A stretch of 12,500 nucleotides of DNA from Actinidia chinensis. Lineage: Eukaryota; Streptophyta; Magnoliopsida; Ericales; Actinidiaceae. Below, one piece after another: positions 1 through 7,940 of this stretch; the first letter of the stretch is position 1; every line of letters starts with the position of its first letter. The notes under the pieces are model-generated. The model was not told the DNA's origin. It worked only from the letters and a program-made list of their open reading frames with translations, and ran no database searches. A program made the position numbers and the translations under genes. Location: assembly GCA_009663005.1 (NCBI GenBank), contig VIGQ01001451.1, positions 155,001 through 167,500 on the forward strand. Reading direction: 5' to 3'.

Positions 1-2
1 AA

Positions 3-90
3 TGTAATCATTTGTGTTAGGTGAAATTAGGGATAATAAATGCCATCGTATCTTGTAATCATTTGTGTGTGTTAGTGAAAAATTAATGCT
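3..90. repeat. Short imperfect tandem duplication in A/T-rich DNA
   Basis: The 14-base string TGTAATCATTTGTG occurs at 3-16 and again at 54-67. In both places a GTTAG...GTGAAA-like stretch follows, so the unit is about 51 bases and occurs twice with differences. The rest of 1-357 is A/T-rich with no recognisable gene. An open frame at 113-310 (+) has no family features and is most likely chance. Confidence 0.5.
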
Positions 91-356
91 ATTTATCTTA
101 TGACCAATCGATGTGAACCTTCATGTGTCTTCTCTCTCTTTATTATGTAGTTTATATTCATTTCTGCACCCAAAAAATAATTTTATTTCTCGAGATACAA
201 TCCAAGTTTTGTGGTTCCGGGCCTGCCTCTTTATCTTAGACTTGGGACTTTTGAAAAATAAATATGGAAGGCAGGAAGATACACCAAATGCAAAGGCGGC
301 AAAAGCATAAACTTACTGGCATTTCAGAAGATACTATTGTTACTCAAAACCAAGGC

Positions 357-357
<1 letters not shown>

Positions 358-390
<33 letters not shown>

Positions 391-439
391 GGATTGGCAT
401 AGCGGCTAGGCGGACTTTGGCCTAGGCGGGCCTAGGTGA

Positions 440-473
<34 letters not shown>

Positions 474-699
474 CATTATTAATATTACTAAAAAATAATA
501 TATAATGATCAATATCAAATTCTAACCAAAAAATGATACAACTAGTTAAAATTCAACTATTTACTATTGAATAATACAAAGAGGAGATTAGAAATAGGCA
601 ATTTAGGTCTTAAAATACATAGAAATTAGAAACTAGATCTCTAAAAAGCGATAGCGTTAAGCGGGGCGGGCGGAGAGATCAAGCACCTAGGCGGGGGGG
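358..699. mobile_element. CTAGGCGG-motif foldback-like element, left part
   Basis: A GC-rich patch sits abruptly in A/T-rich DNA and is built from repeats of CTAGGCGG, GGCCTAGG and GGGCGG (358-440, then 655-699), with an A/T-rich middle. It starts CTAAAAATCG. The matching right end at 2998-3007 is CGCTTTTTAG, inverted with one mismatch. The element is therefore probably one unit interrupted by the LTR element at 700-2931. The palindromic CCTAGG content would fold strongly. AGGCTC occurs just outside both ends (353-358 and 3015-3020) and might be a target duplication, but it overlaps the proposed left end by one base, so the exact borders are uncertain. I recall similar motif-rich repeats from several plant genomes but cannot name a superfamily from the sequence. 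No coding capacity is seen. Confidence 0.5.
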
Positions 700-751
700 T
701 GATGCGGCGATAAAATTGTATTATTTATTCTTGTATTTGTATTTTAATAAA

Positions 752-803
<52 letters not shown>

Positions 804-1174
804 AGACCCTAGGAGTCTTATTTGAAATTTTAGTAGGTATCATAGAATGTTATTAATTAGGAGGTTTTACTATGTTAGAGTCTTATTTTAAATTTAGTAA
901 TATCAACTTAGGATTAGGTTTATTTTATTAGATTTTTTGGTGTTATGAGGGGAAGTAGATTAGATGATTAATAATGGGAACAACGTTTGGGTTCTTTCTT
1001 CCAACCTTTGATTCTGGCGAAAACCCAAATTCTCCCTCCTTCTTCGTTTAATTCTGGCGGAGGAGCCAAATGTTTCCCCTCCCATTCGACAATTCTTGTT
1101 ACGGTTTAACCTATTTTTGATATCGATTTTTTAAATCGTAGTTAGAGCACCAATTTTTATTGTGTCCTGCGTCA
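700..1174 (+). repeat. 5' LTR of the 2.2 kb retroelement
   Basis: The stretch aligns along its whole length with 2462-2931: shared T-rich start, a shared ATTAGGAGTTTTAGTAT block, a shared GGTTCTTTCTTCCAACCTTTGAT block, and a shared end GTCCTGCGTCA. It begins TG and ends CA. Inside it a roughly 42-bp motif starting ATTAGGAG and ending near AAATTTTAG is present twice (787-832 and 856-896), an internal duplication also found in the other LTR. Transcription signals are not clear. Confidence 0.82.
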
Positions 1175-1178
1175 AAGT

Positions 1179-1191
1179 TGGTATCCAGAGC
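1179..1191 (+). other. Primer binding site (initiator Met tRNA type)
   Basis: TGGTATCCAGAGC begins four bases after the LTR end. It differs from the usual plant retroelement site TGGTATCAGAGC, complementary to the 3' end of initiator methionyl tRNA, by one extra C. Its position fixes the left LTR border and the + orientation. Confidence 0.85.
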
Positions 1192-1324
1192 CCACATCGA
1201 TTCAGTATTACTTATCATCGAGAACGTTACATTTGTTTTTGTTTGTAAAGAGGCAAAGAAAGCTGTTGGTGAAATAGTGCTTTGAGGAGATCAATGGAAC
1301 TAGTTCGACTTCTTCATAAGTCTG

Positions 1325-1640
1325 GTAAATAAACTTTTTAATCCCTACAGTTTTATGAAAAGTATGGTCTTCTAGTCACTGAACTTTGGGTGTGTAAATA
1401 CGTTTTGGTTCTTAAACTTTGGAAAAATTACAGTTGGCACCAAAAATTTCTTAAAATTACAGACAGTAAGTTAAAATTTTTATTATTGAAGATAAGTGAA
1501 TTTTTTTAAATTTCAGATCAGTGATGAAAAATTTCAGAAAATTTCAAATCAGTAGTAAAACTTTCAAAAAATGCAGATCAGTAATTACAAGTTCGAAATT
1601 ATATACGTGGATAAATTTTTAGAATTATTGTTTGGCCTCC
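1325..1640. repeat. Possible nested insert with GAACTTTGG-type motifs
   Basis: This part of the retroelement interior differs in texture from its surroundings. It repeats near-copies of short phrases such as ACTGAACTTTGG/CTTAAACTTTGG, AAATTTCAGATCAGT and AAATTACAG. Such phrases are common in plant non-coding transposon debris. No clear terminal inverted repeat or target duplication was found, so it may instead be part of the original interior. Confidence 0.3.
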
Positions 1641-1930
1641 AATTGTAGGTTGTTTCCAATGCACTATCCCGATGAACCTCCTACCTTTGGGTCGTACCTA
1701 TCCAAAAGCTTTTATCATTGGGTAATGAGATGAATCACTTTTTTGATTGACTAAATGTCTATGATAGGAAAGTCCGATTTGCTAAATTAAAATTAAACCA
1801 GTCGAGCCAGTTTAAGTTTTTTGGTTTATAGCATTGAGGCTGAACGGGACAAAAACCCTATCACTGATGGATTGAGATGATAGAAGTCTGAGTAATAAAA
1901 TATTCTTCCTCATTCCTGTCAAGGTGGGTG

Positions 1931-2273
1931 ATGGACAGCGAAGCGAAAATTAGAGGCCAATGCAAAAGAGCAAAAATCAGAGATTATTGAAATTCTTGAG
2001 CAAATTGAGAATATTTCAAATGAATTGCGAGAAAGTAAATGAAGAGGATTTGCAACGTTGTAAAAAAAAGACCCACACTGCAATTATATCAGACTCATTG
2101 GCGTCGTCACAAGCGATATCTTCTTTATAGGCATCTTGAAAGGCTGACTATGTTTTTCAATCCTCTTGGAGACGAAAGAGTTGTTGGAAGGAATCGAAAA
2201 ACTAAAAATGACTGCAAGGGAAAAAAGATCCCTTCAACTTGAAAGTGTACCGAAAGTGGAAAGAATTGATTGA
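1931..2273 (+). pseudogene. Coiled-coil-like coding relic inside the LTR element
   Basis: Three short open stretches in different + frames follow each other and look like one broken reading. The first, at 1941-2042, is rich in Glu, Lys, Ile and Leu in a heptad-like spacing (for example IIEILEQIENISNELRESK). The second, at about 2036-2130, is joined by a one-base shift. The third, at 2148-2273, contains ETKELLEGIEKLKMTAREK and ends in TGA. An ATG lies at 1931 but in another frame. The composition suggests a helical protein, either a remnant of a gag-like protein or a host gene fragment picked up by the element. No zinc knuckle, protease or polymerase motif is seen. I do not recognise the family. 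Confidence 0.4.
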
Positions 2274-2450
2274 TTGGTGTGACGTTTTTTGCGTTTTGCC
2301 CTTATAATTTGAAATGAGATTGACATGATTTGGAGTCGGATTTTGAAAAATGTAAATTTCAAAACCAAAACGAAGTGTCATCTATTTCAAGTATTAATTC
2401 GTTGCGTGGAAGGAATTCAGTCATCTGAGAATCGAGTTCGCGTCTTCTCC

Positions 2451-2461
2451 GTGGAGGAGAA
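2451..2461 (+). other. Polypurine tract before the 3' LTR
   Basis: The sequence GTGGAGGAGAA immediately precedes the TGATG start of the right LTR. A purine tract in this place primes plus-strand DNA synthesis in LTR elements. It contains one pyrimidine (T) near its start and so is slightly degraded. Confidence 0.65.
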
Positions 2462-2549
2462 TGATGAGGGATAAATAAAATTGTGATTTATTTATTGATT
2501 TTTTATTCTTGCTATTTTTTATTTTATAAATTAATTATTTTTATTTTTT

Positions 2550-2588
<39 letters not shown>

Positions 2589-2888
2589 TTAGAGTCTTAT
2601 TTTAAATTTTAGTAGGTATTAAATAGAATTTATTAATTAGGAGTTTACTAGGTTAGGAGTCTTATTTTAAATTTTAGTTAATTATCAAATAGGATTAGTT
2701 TTTATTTTAGTCAAGGTTTTTTTGTTAGGACTGGAAGCAGATTATGATGATTAATAAAGGGAACACGTTTTGGTTCTTTCTTCCAACCTTTGATTTTGGC
2801 AGAAGCAAATTTCTCCCTCCCCTCTTCGTTGATTCTGGGAGCAAATTTGCCCTCAATTCACAATCTGTTACGTTTACCTATTTTATTA

Positions 2889-2930
<42 letters not shown>

Positions 2931-2931
2931 A
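2462..2931 (+). repeat. 3' LTR of the 2.2 kb retroelement
   Basis: This is the direct copy of 700-1174, starting TGATG and ending CTGCGTCA. It holds the same internal roughly 42-bp duplication (2571-2612 and 2636-2676). The final G-run after 2931 matches the G-run before 700. Several small indels relative to the other LTR show age. An open frame at 2790-3065 (+) runs across the LTR end into the GC-rich element and has no biological support. Confidence 0.82.
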
Positions 2932-3007
2932 GGGGGGGGCCTAGGGCGTCATTGGCGGTCGGGGGCCCCCTAGCGCCTAGGCGGGGGGCTAGGCGGACGC
3001 TTTTTAG
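2932..3007. mobile_element. CTAGGCGG-motif foldback-like element, right part
   Basis: Directly after the LTR end the CTAGGCGG-type sequence resumes (GGGCCTAGGGCG, GCGCCTAGGCGG, GGGCTAGGCGGACGC) and stops at CTTTTTAG. If 700-2931 and one G-run copy are removed, left and right parts join as ACCTAGGCGGGGG...CCTAGG, a near-palindrome of the same style. This supports a single element broken by the LTR insertion. The terminal CGCTTTTTAG mirrors the left start CTAAAAATCG. Confidence 0.5.
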
Positions 3008-3020
3008 TAAACATAGGCTC

Positions 3021-4061
3021 AAAAGTACTACCTATATTTTAGAGATGTATGATCATCGTTTTTGAGCGAGGGCTCCCTTCTTTCAAGGTGGGTGCTATTC
3101 CTACTTTGCTAGAAGTCGCAAGAAACCACAACATTCAAGTCTTCTTCCCAGCTTTACATGTGTTATGAGTACCTCCAAACTTTGTTGAAATAACTTCCAT
3201 CAGCCACTAAACCAATGTAGAACATAAGATATAGTTGTTGTGAAATATTGGGCAATGTAACATAATGGAAAGCCAAAGCATTTGAAAAACTGGTGGTTTT
3301 CGTGAGACCATGGCACTCTACATAACACATTTCCACAGTCGTGTAAGCACTAGGCCTCTCGCAGATACTATATTTTAACCAAATTAATCCTTACAAACAC
3401 CAATATTGGTGAAGCGCCCTTTTACATCAGTTTTAAAACCATTTTTTGAAGCTCTCTCAGCAGTGGTTTGTCATAAAGGTCTCAAAACACCTTTATAACA
3501 CCGCAGATTGGCTTCTTCTTCAGTTTCAAGGGTAAGGACCTGAATTTATATGCATCACCAAATCAGAAGTAACCCACGCTCACCACTCACACAGCATCTC
3601 AGCAACTTCATAGTTTGCCGGCAGCAATGCCTCAAACCAAACCCAAAAGTTAAAAACTAGAAGACAGTCCCTAACCTGATCCCCTCTCTAATAAATTACA
3701 TCTAGACTTCACGTAAAATGAAATGAGTGCTCCATGAATAGGTGCTGTTCAATAGTGGATCTATTAAATTCGCATAACGTCTGATACACTCTTGAGAGAT
3801 CACATTGTATGGCAAAAATTATAGCAATTGTGTTGGCTGGAACTTATGGTTTAGAACTCATGAGACCCGAAGACCCTTTCCTATCAGAAGTCGATATCTT
3901 CTCATTGTTAGGACATATATTTGATCAAAATCATGAGAACAATGTTCAAAGTTCTTCACTCCAATCAAAGTCAGTTTCCAATGAAATGTGTAGGTGAATA
4001 CTGAAACTGAAATTGATTTCATATATATATATAATAGATTATACACAGCACCACACGCAAA
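3021..4061. other. Unassigned region, no gene recognised
   Basis: This is about 1 kb of mixed composition. Both strands are stopped frequently. A 62-codon open frame at 3809-3997 (+) and a 75-codon frame at 3858-4085 (-) overlap each other. Neither shows a domain I know; the first few residues of the minus frame belong to the neighbouring GER relic. A (TA)n run at 4022-4032 lies next to the point where the GER similarity stops, so it may mark a breakpoint or an inserted boundary. The region could hold the decayed continuation or 3' flank of that copy, but I found no reading that matches its missing C-terminus. Confidence 0.4.
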
Positions 4062-4791
4062 ATACCTCTCCAGCAAGAACACCACCGCAATCGGCCGATC
4101 ATCCAGCGTGCTGCAAGAACTACCTCAGCGGCGACCCAGTCCCCCCACACACCACCTCCTTCGCCCACGAAACATTGGCCTCGTGAAACCGTCTCACAGC
4201 GCCTGGTAACCACGTCGTTGAATCTCGGGGTGTGAAAAGTTGCGTTGGGGGGCCGTACAAAGTGGGGGGCATGGCCGAGATTTCGCGTCCCCAACCGTAC
4301 TGGATCCGGTATGCCTGGGCACATATTGATGCCGGCCGATCTTGGCGACGGCGCGTACCACTGTTGGTGGCTCGATGCGGACCGTTCAAGAGGCCGATTC
4401 GGGGATGGGCTGGGGGGCGAAATATTTGGGGTAGATGAAGGAGGAGCGAGGAGAGAGATTGGTGACGCCGTTTGGGGTGAGGCGGTTAAGAAGTCGATGA
4501 GTGGTCTGGATCTGGGAGGTTCACGGCGATGAAGTCGGCCGGGAAGGTGGGCCGTTTGGCGCGTGGATGCCGCCGACCGTGGCCGCCGCGAGGATCACGA
4601 ATTGGGGGCCTTCTCGGCGGCGAGAAGCAGTGCGACGGCGGGATTGGTAGGTGAGGTTGAGGTGGTCGAGTGGGAGCGGAGGGAGGAGGTTGGTGATCCC
4701 AGGTGGTGGAGACGGCGGACCACGGCAGATCCGACGAGGCTCGGTGGCCTGCGACGAAGATATTGGCGGATTTGTCCAGTGTGGATGCCAT
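4062..4791 (-). pseudogene. GER: GDP-L-fucose synthase (GER-type) pseudogene, 3'-truncated
   Basis: The functional enzyme converts GDP-4-keto-6-deoxy-mannose to GDP-L-fucose (3,5-epimerase and 4-reductase) in the cytosol, supplying fucose for cell-wall polymers and glycoproteins. This copy starts at an ATG (4791) and reads in order the family landmarks: DKSANIFVAGHR (nucleotide-binding N-terminus), QFVILAAA and VGGIHA, FPADFIAVNL, a weakened SxxIYPK region followed by FAPQPIPESALL, the catalytic Tyr-x3-Lys region in a shifted frame near 4345-4365, QAYRIQYGW, RRFHEA and GTGSPLR. These lie in several frames separated by small indels. A TAG replaces the Glu codon after GTGSPLR, near 4118. Similarity ends around a VFLLERY reading at about 4062, roughly residue 240 of a usual 310-330. 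It is clearly non-functional. The G/C-rich coding composition contrasts with its A/T-rich surroundings. Confidence 0.9.
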
Positions 4792-4918
4792 CTGGTATTT
4801 CCGGTTTGGTTTACATATAAATTGAATTAGAGAAATCTACATTGATGTTGAGCGTGAGAGAGAAAGATTACAGATTAAAAGATGGAGAGAGAGAGATTAC
4901 CAGAGTTGTGGCCTCCAT
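4792..4918 (-). other. Leader of the GER relic, possible 109-bp intron
   Basis: On the minus strand, ATGGAGGCCACAACTCTG (from 4918) is followed by GTAATC. The sequence then stays pyrimidine- and A/T-rich until ATACCAG, directly before the ATGGCATCC start at 4791. A GT...AG intron at 4900-4792 would join a six-codon first exon in frame to the GER start. Alternatively this is simply a CT-rich 5' untranslated leader. If it really is an intron, the copy derives from genomic DNA and not from a spliced transcript. This is inference from splice-like sequence only. Confidence 0.35.
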
Positions 4919-5521
4919 CTTGAGGCGCAGAGTGAGAGACGTGAAGGGTAGGCCAACATCAGGCTCTTTGCCGGATGGACAAAAGTTTCGGGACTCTAAT
5001 CGGATATACTTTTCGGATATTAATATGAGGGCTCTTAGAATAATAGGACAAAAAATTAATTTATTCTAGGCCTTAGTCGAAGTCTCACCCCTTCGGGACA
5101 GCATAGACATGCCATATGCAGAATTATTTTATCCAGTTTGAACTACTTATTCTGAATTATTTTTTGCAATAATAAATGCGGAAATTGAACTAGATTCGTG
5201 TATAATTCCGCCTTCGTTCAGAGCCCCAAGCTCTTGTGAAATTTCCTTAAAATTTGGGTGGGAAGTATACGGACAAGAAGCAGCACACGGCTGTGCTTGC
5301 CGCTTAATATTATTAGTCCCACATAAATAGGTAGTTGACTGGAAGGGTCCAAGGTGCATCCATGGTTGGATTGTTTGAATTCGTTGGTTAGGCCAAACCA
5401 TCTTTTTAGGCCCATTCAAGCAAAAAAGAGGAGGACAAAAATGAAAATGAGTACTTATTTTATTACCAACGGAGTGCTGGGGGGTATTCTATTTGGGGCC
5501 CAAAAAGTCTCTCTAGGCCCA
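4919..5521 (-). promoter_or_regulatory. Possible upstream region of the GER relic with GGCCCA motifs
   Basis: Three GGCCCA motifs (TGGGCC on the minus strand) lie at 5409-5414, 5497-5502 and 5516-5521. Such site II-like motifs are common in plant housekeeping promoters and bind TCP factors. They are about 490-600 bases above the relic's leader, which is far. No convincing TATA box was placed. Open frames at 5147-5419 (-) show no domain and no conserved composition. The rest of the region holds nothing I recognise. Confidence 0.25.
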
Positions 5522-6060
5522 ATTTTTTAATTTTGTGATTAAGTTCATTGACCTCTTTTAAATTTTTGACAATACTGTTACTCGATATATTTTTAAAATA
5601 ACATTGACCCTCACTTATACAATGAAACATCTTTTTTTACCATTTACCCTCACACTACAAATAGGGGTTTGTGCTTAAAAAAAAGGGTGTTTGGTAAGGT
5701 GGGTCGTAGCAGTAAGATGTGGGTGGGCACGGAGGGTGGGGGGAAGGGAGGAAGGTGAGTATGGGTGTGATGATGGCGATGGCGGTAGTCGGTGCGCGAT
5801 GGTGATGAACTTTTTGACATAGGTGAAGGATTAAGAGTAGGGGGTAAACTGAATCAATATAATTTAAAATTTATAGCTAAATGAAAAGGGTAAAATAAAA
5901 TTTCAATATAAACTAAAGTGCTGGGACTTCAGCAAAATCCATTAAATCAACTAACGGAAGGGTTTATTGTGGAATTTTAAATGTACTAAGAAGGGACAGG
6001 CTGCAATGTTAATTTCGAAAAAGTAGGGAGGTTCATGGCATTGTCAATTAAATATCTGAG
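5522..6060. repeat. Degenerate non-coding repeat with G-rich centre
   Basis: A/T-rich flanks containing phrases such as CATTGACCTC and AACATTGACCCTC (5545-5615) and, inverted, CATGAACCTCCCTACTTTTT and AACATTGCAGCC (about 6000-6045) surround a G-rich centre (5690-5810) full of GGTGGG, GGAGG and GATGGCGATGG. Outer phrases partly mirrored around a GC-rich centre resemble old non-autonomous DNA transposons in plants. The inverted match is weak, and I could not fix termini or a target duplication. No coding reading is seen. Confidence 0.3.
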
Positions 6061-6104
6061 GAAGGAAAGTGTAATTTATCTAAAATTTTTTTTCAAGATT
6101 GCCG

Positions 6105-6162
6105 TAAGGGCCGTGTGGCTGGAGGATATGGGAGGGTGATAAATTTTTAAAGGGGGGAAAAC

Positions 6163-6197
<35 letters not shown>

Positions 6198-6253
6198 GTT
6201 TTAGAATGGGTGGAAGGGTGGAGGATCAGAAGAAAATATATAGGGAGAAAACA

Positions 6254-6294
<41 letters not shown>

Positions 6295-6560
6295 CTATAT
6301 TTATATATATTTAAAAAGTATACATTATTTCTCTTTACATATATTTTTTTTCTTATCCTCCACCCCCTTATTCCCCCGGGTAACTTTAGTTAGGGGTCTA
6401 GGCCACCAAAAAAATTACCACATCTATCCACATACTTGGCATAAATTATCAGGGAGCTTAAATTATCCGCCTCCATATCCGGTAGCCAAACGACCAAGGA
6501 AAAAAATTATAGTGGGGAAAAATTATTCCCCGCCTAATCGGTAGCCAAACGGCCCCCTAA
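6105..6560. mobile_element. Tourist-like (PIF/Harbinger) MITE with TAA duplication
   Basis: The element runs 6108-6557 (450 bp). It starts GGGCCGTGTGGCT and ends AGCCAAACGGCCCCC, an imperfect terminal inverted repeat. TAA stands directly outside both ends (6105-6107 and 6558-6560), matching the TAA/TTA target duplication typical of PIF/Harbinger MITEs. A second copy of the terminal motif (GGTAGCCAAACG) lies about 55 bp inside the right end. There is no transposase reading, so it would have been moved in trans. The centre is A/T-rich and contains a second inverted repeat, listed separately. Confidence 0.75.
6208..6377. repeat. Inner inverted repeat within the MITE
   Basis: The left arm at 6208-6240 (GGGTGGAAGGGTGGAGGATC followed by AGAAGAAAATATA) is mirrored by the right arm at about 6340-6377 (TATATTTTTTTTCTTATCCTCC followed by ACCCCCTTATTCCCCC). 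The arms are imperfect complements around a roughly 100-bp A/T loop. The transcript could form a long hairpin. This may be a second, smaller MITE nested in the first, or the element's own sub-terminal repeat. Confidence 0.6.
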
Positions 6561-7808
6561 TTCTAATGAATTTAGATAAAAAAAAATTAAGTAGCTTTGG
6601 TTAGGGAGAGTACTTAAAATTAAAAATTTAGATCAATTTTTTTTAAAAAAATCATTACGATAAAAAAATAAAATAGAGTAGTTGAACAATAAATGGTTTG
6701 TTTTGAGAGAAAAAAAGAGAGAGAGAATTTTATCATTTGAATTTTTAGTTTGTATTATAAAAAAAATTAAATACTAATTAAGGGGGGGGGGGAATCTTAT
6801 CATTTTTATCAAAAAATTAGGTCAATTGAACAATCGTGATAATAGTTTAAAAAGTAAAGTAGACTGTAGATTAGTGCATTTCAGAAACTATAGGGAAATA
6901 ATATATGTAAAAAATCCAAGGAAAAATTAATAAAATTTACTCCAAATTATAAAATTGTGGCTGTTGAGCAGAAATTTATTTGGGTTCAAATAGAATCCCC
7001 GAGTTTAGCTTGTGGCTTGCAAATGAAAAGTTAAAAAGATTTCTGTATAAAATGGGGCTGTAAAGAGTTTTTTGGTTCAAATAGAATCACCCGGTATACG
7101 GTGTGGCTTTCAAATGAAAAGTAAAAAGATTTTATTGAGTTTTTATACACCTTTTATCCCTTAAAACATTCATATTTTTTCTATTTCATCCCTCAAAGAC
7201 TTGTGACCATGACATGACCTATACAAGGAAAAAAATATTTTTAGATTTCTTTTAGGATAAAATATTTGTACTTCATATTTAGTGAATTTTATCTAAATTA
7301 GATAAATATTTTTATATTTACTTCTCTCGTAAAAAAAATTAGAAAAAACAAAACTATATTTTTTACTTAAAATGGTAAAAAAAAATTACGAACGACAAAA
7401 CAAATCTAGGTTTTATACAATTTGAAAACTCTATTGTAGTCAAGTGCATGACATATAGCTATTTTCATACATAAATATAATAGATGAATCCGAGATTCTA
7501 CATTGCAACTATTTTTAAAATTTAAGGTTAATTTGTTCAATTAAACAATGAGAGACAAAGAAAATTTGGGTGAAAATAAATATATCTAATATTTGTTAAA
7601 ATCTCTAACCAGTCTAAACTTTTGATTAGGTTATATTAGTAGTAGATTCGACTCAATAAGATATTTACTCTTTATAATTGGATTTAGTTGATTTTCAGGT
7701 GTGGAATGAATTCAAAGATTTCAAGTGGATTTCTTTGTATTGATTATGGATATTCGTTAGAGGGATTGCTTATTTTCTATTAAAATTACTTGTTTATTTG
7801 ATCTATAA
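6561..7808. other. A/T-rich intergenic region, no gene seen
   Basis: Long runs of A and T, stops in all frames, and an 11-base G run at 6782-6792. I see no coding reading, RNA gene or clear transposon ends here apart from the 62-bp duplication listed separately. Confidence 0.6.
6981..7131. repeat. Two direct copies of a ~62-bp unit
   Basis: The stretch at 6981-7042 (TGGGTTCAAATAGAATC ... TGTGGCTTGCAAATGAAAAG TTAAAAAGATTT) recurs at about 7071-7131 (TTGGTTCAAATAGAATC ... TGTGGCTTTCAAATGAAAAG TAAAAAGATTTT). The middles differ (CCCGAGTTTAGCT versus ACCCGGTATACGG). The period is about 90 bases. This is a local duplication that has since diverged; function is unknown. Confidence 0.7.
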
Positions 7809-7825
7809 TAGGGATGGCAATGGGG
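7809..7825 (+). mobile_element. Possible hAT-like transposon terminus, solitary
   Basis: TAGGGATGGCAATGGGG followed by a G-rich AGGGCGGG stretch matches a phrase widespread in plant genomes. It resembles the TAGGGATG-type ends of hAT elements. I did not find the mirrored partner (CCATTGCCATCCCTA) elsewhere in the window, so this is a fragment or a coincidence. Confidence 0.35.
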
Positions 7826-7940
7826 AGGGCGGGATCCTGAATTCGAAACCCCAAAAAAATGATGTAAAAAAAATAAAGTATGAAAAATTTTACACAGTTA
7901 AGAGTCACATGAACTACGGCGTGTTAAGGCCAGTTGAACA

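Larger units (their letters stand above)
700..2931 (+). mobile_element. Non-autonomous LTR retroelement, about 2.2 kb
   Basis: This is a complete but old element with two direct LTRs of about 470 bp (700-1174 and 2462-2931), each starting TGATG and ending GCGTCA. A primer binding site lies just inside the left LTR and a purine tract just before the right one. The element is flanked by runs of G (693-699 and 2932-2939), consistent with a 5-bp GGGGG target duplication inside the GC-rich host element. The roughly 1.29 kb interior has no protease, integrase or reverse transcriptase reading, so the element would depend on enzymes supplied in trans. In size it lies between TRIM elements and larger non-autonomous LTR elements. 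The LTRs differ by many substitutions and small indels, so insertion is not recent. I see no feature that assigns it to copia or gypsy. Confidence 0.82.

Noticed and set aside
113..310. 65-codon open frame on the + strand
   Set aside because: No domain, hydrophobic and low-complexity start, A/T-rich surroundings, and no supporting signals; expected by chance.
2790..3065. 91-codon open frame on the + strand
   Set aside because: It crosses the end of the 3' LTR into the GC-rich foldback element, so it cannot be a natural gene. Its Arg/Pro/Gly-rich part comes from the CTAGGCGG repeats.
3400..3440. Possible tRNA or small RNA gene in the unassigned region
   Set aside because: No cloverleaf, A/B box pair or Pol III terminator arrangement could be made out by eye.
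4232..4820. Several + strand open frames of 68-95 codons
   Set aside because: They are complementary-strand shadows of the GC-rich GER relic, whose minus-strand readings match the family landmarks in order.
5147..5419. Two overlapping minus-strand frames (65 and 90 codons) above the GER relic
   Set aside because: No recognisable motif; the residue pattern changes abruptly and the region looks like non-coding upstream DNA.
6782..6792. Run of 11 G
   Set aside because: A single homopolymer in low-complexity DNA; it may be length-variable or an assembly artefact and has no structural partner.
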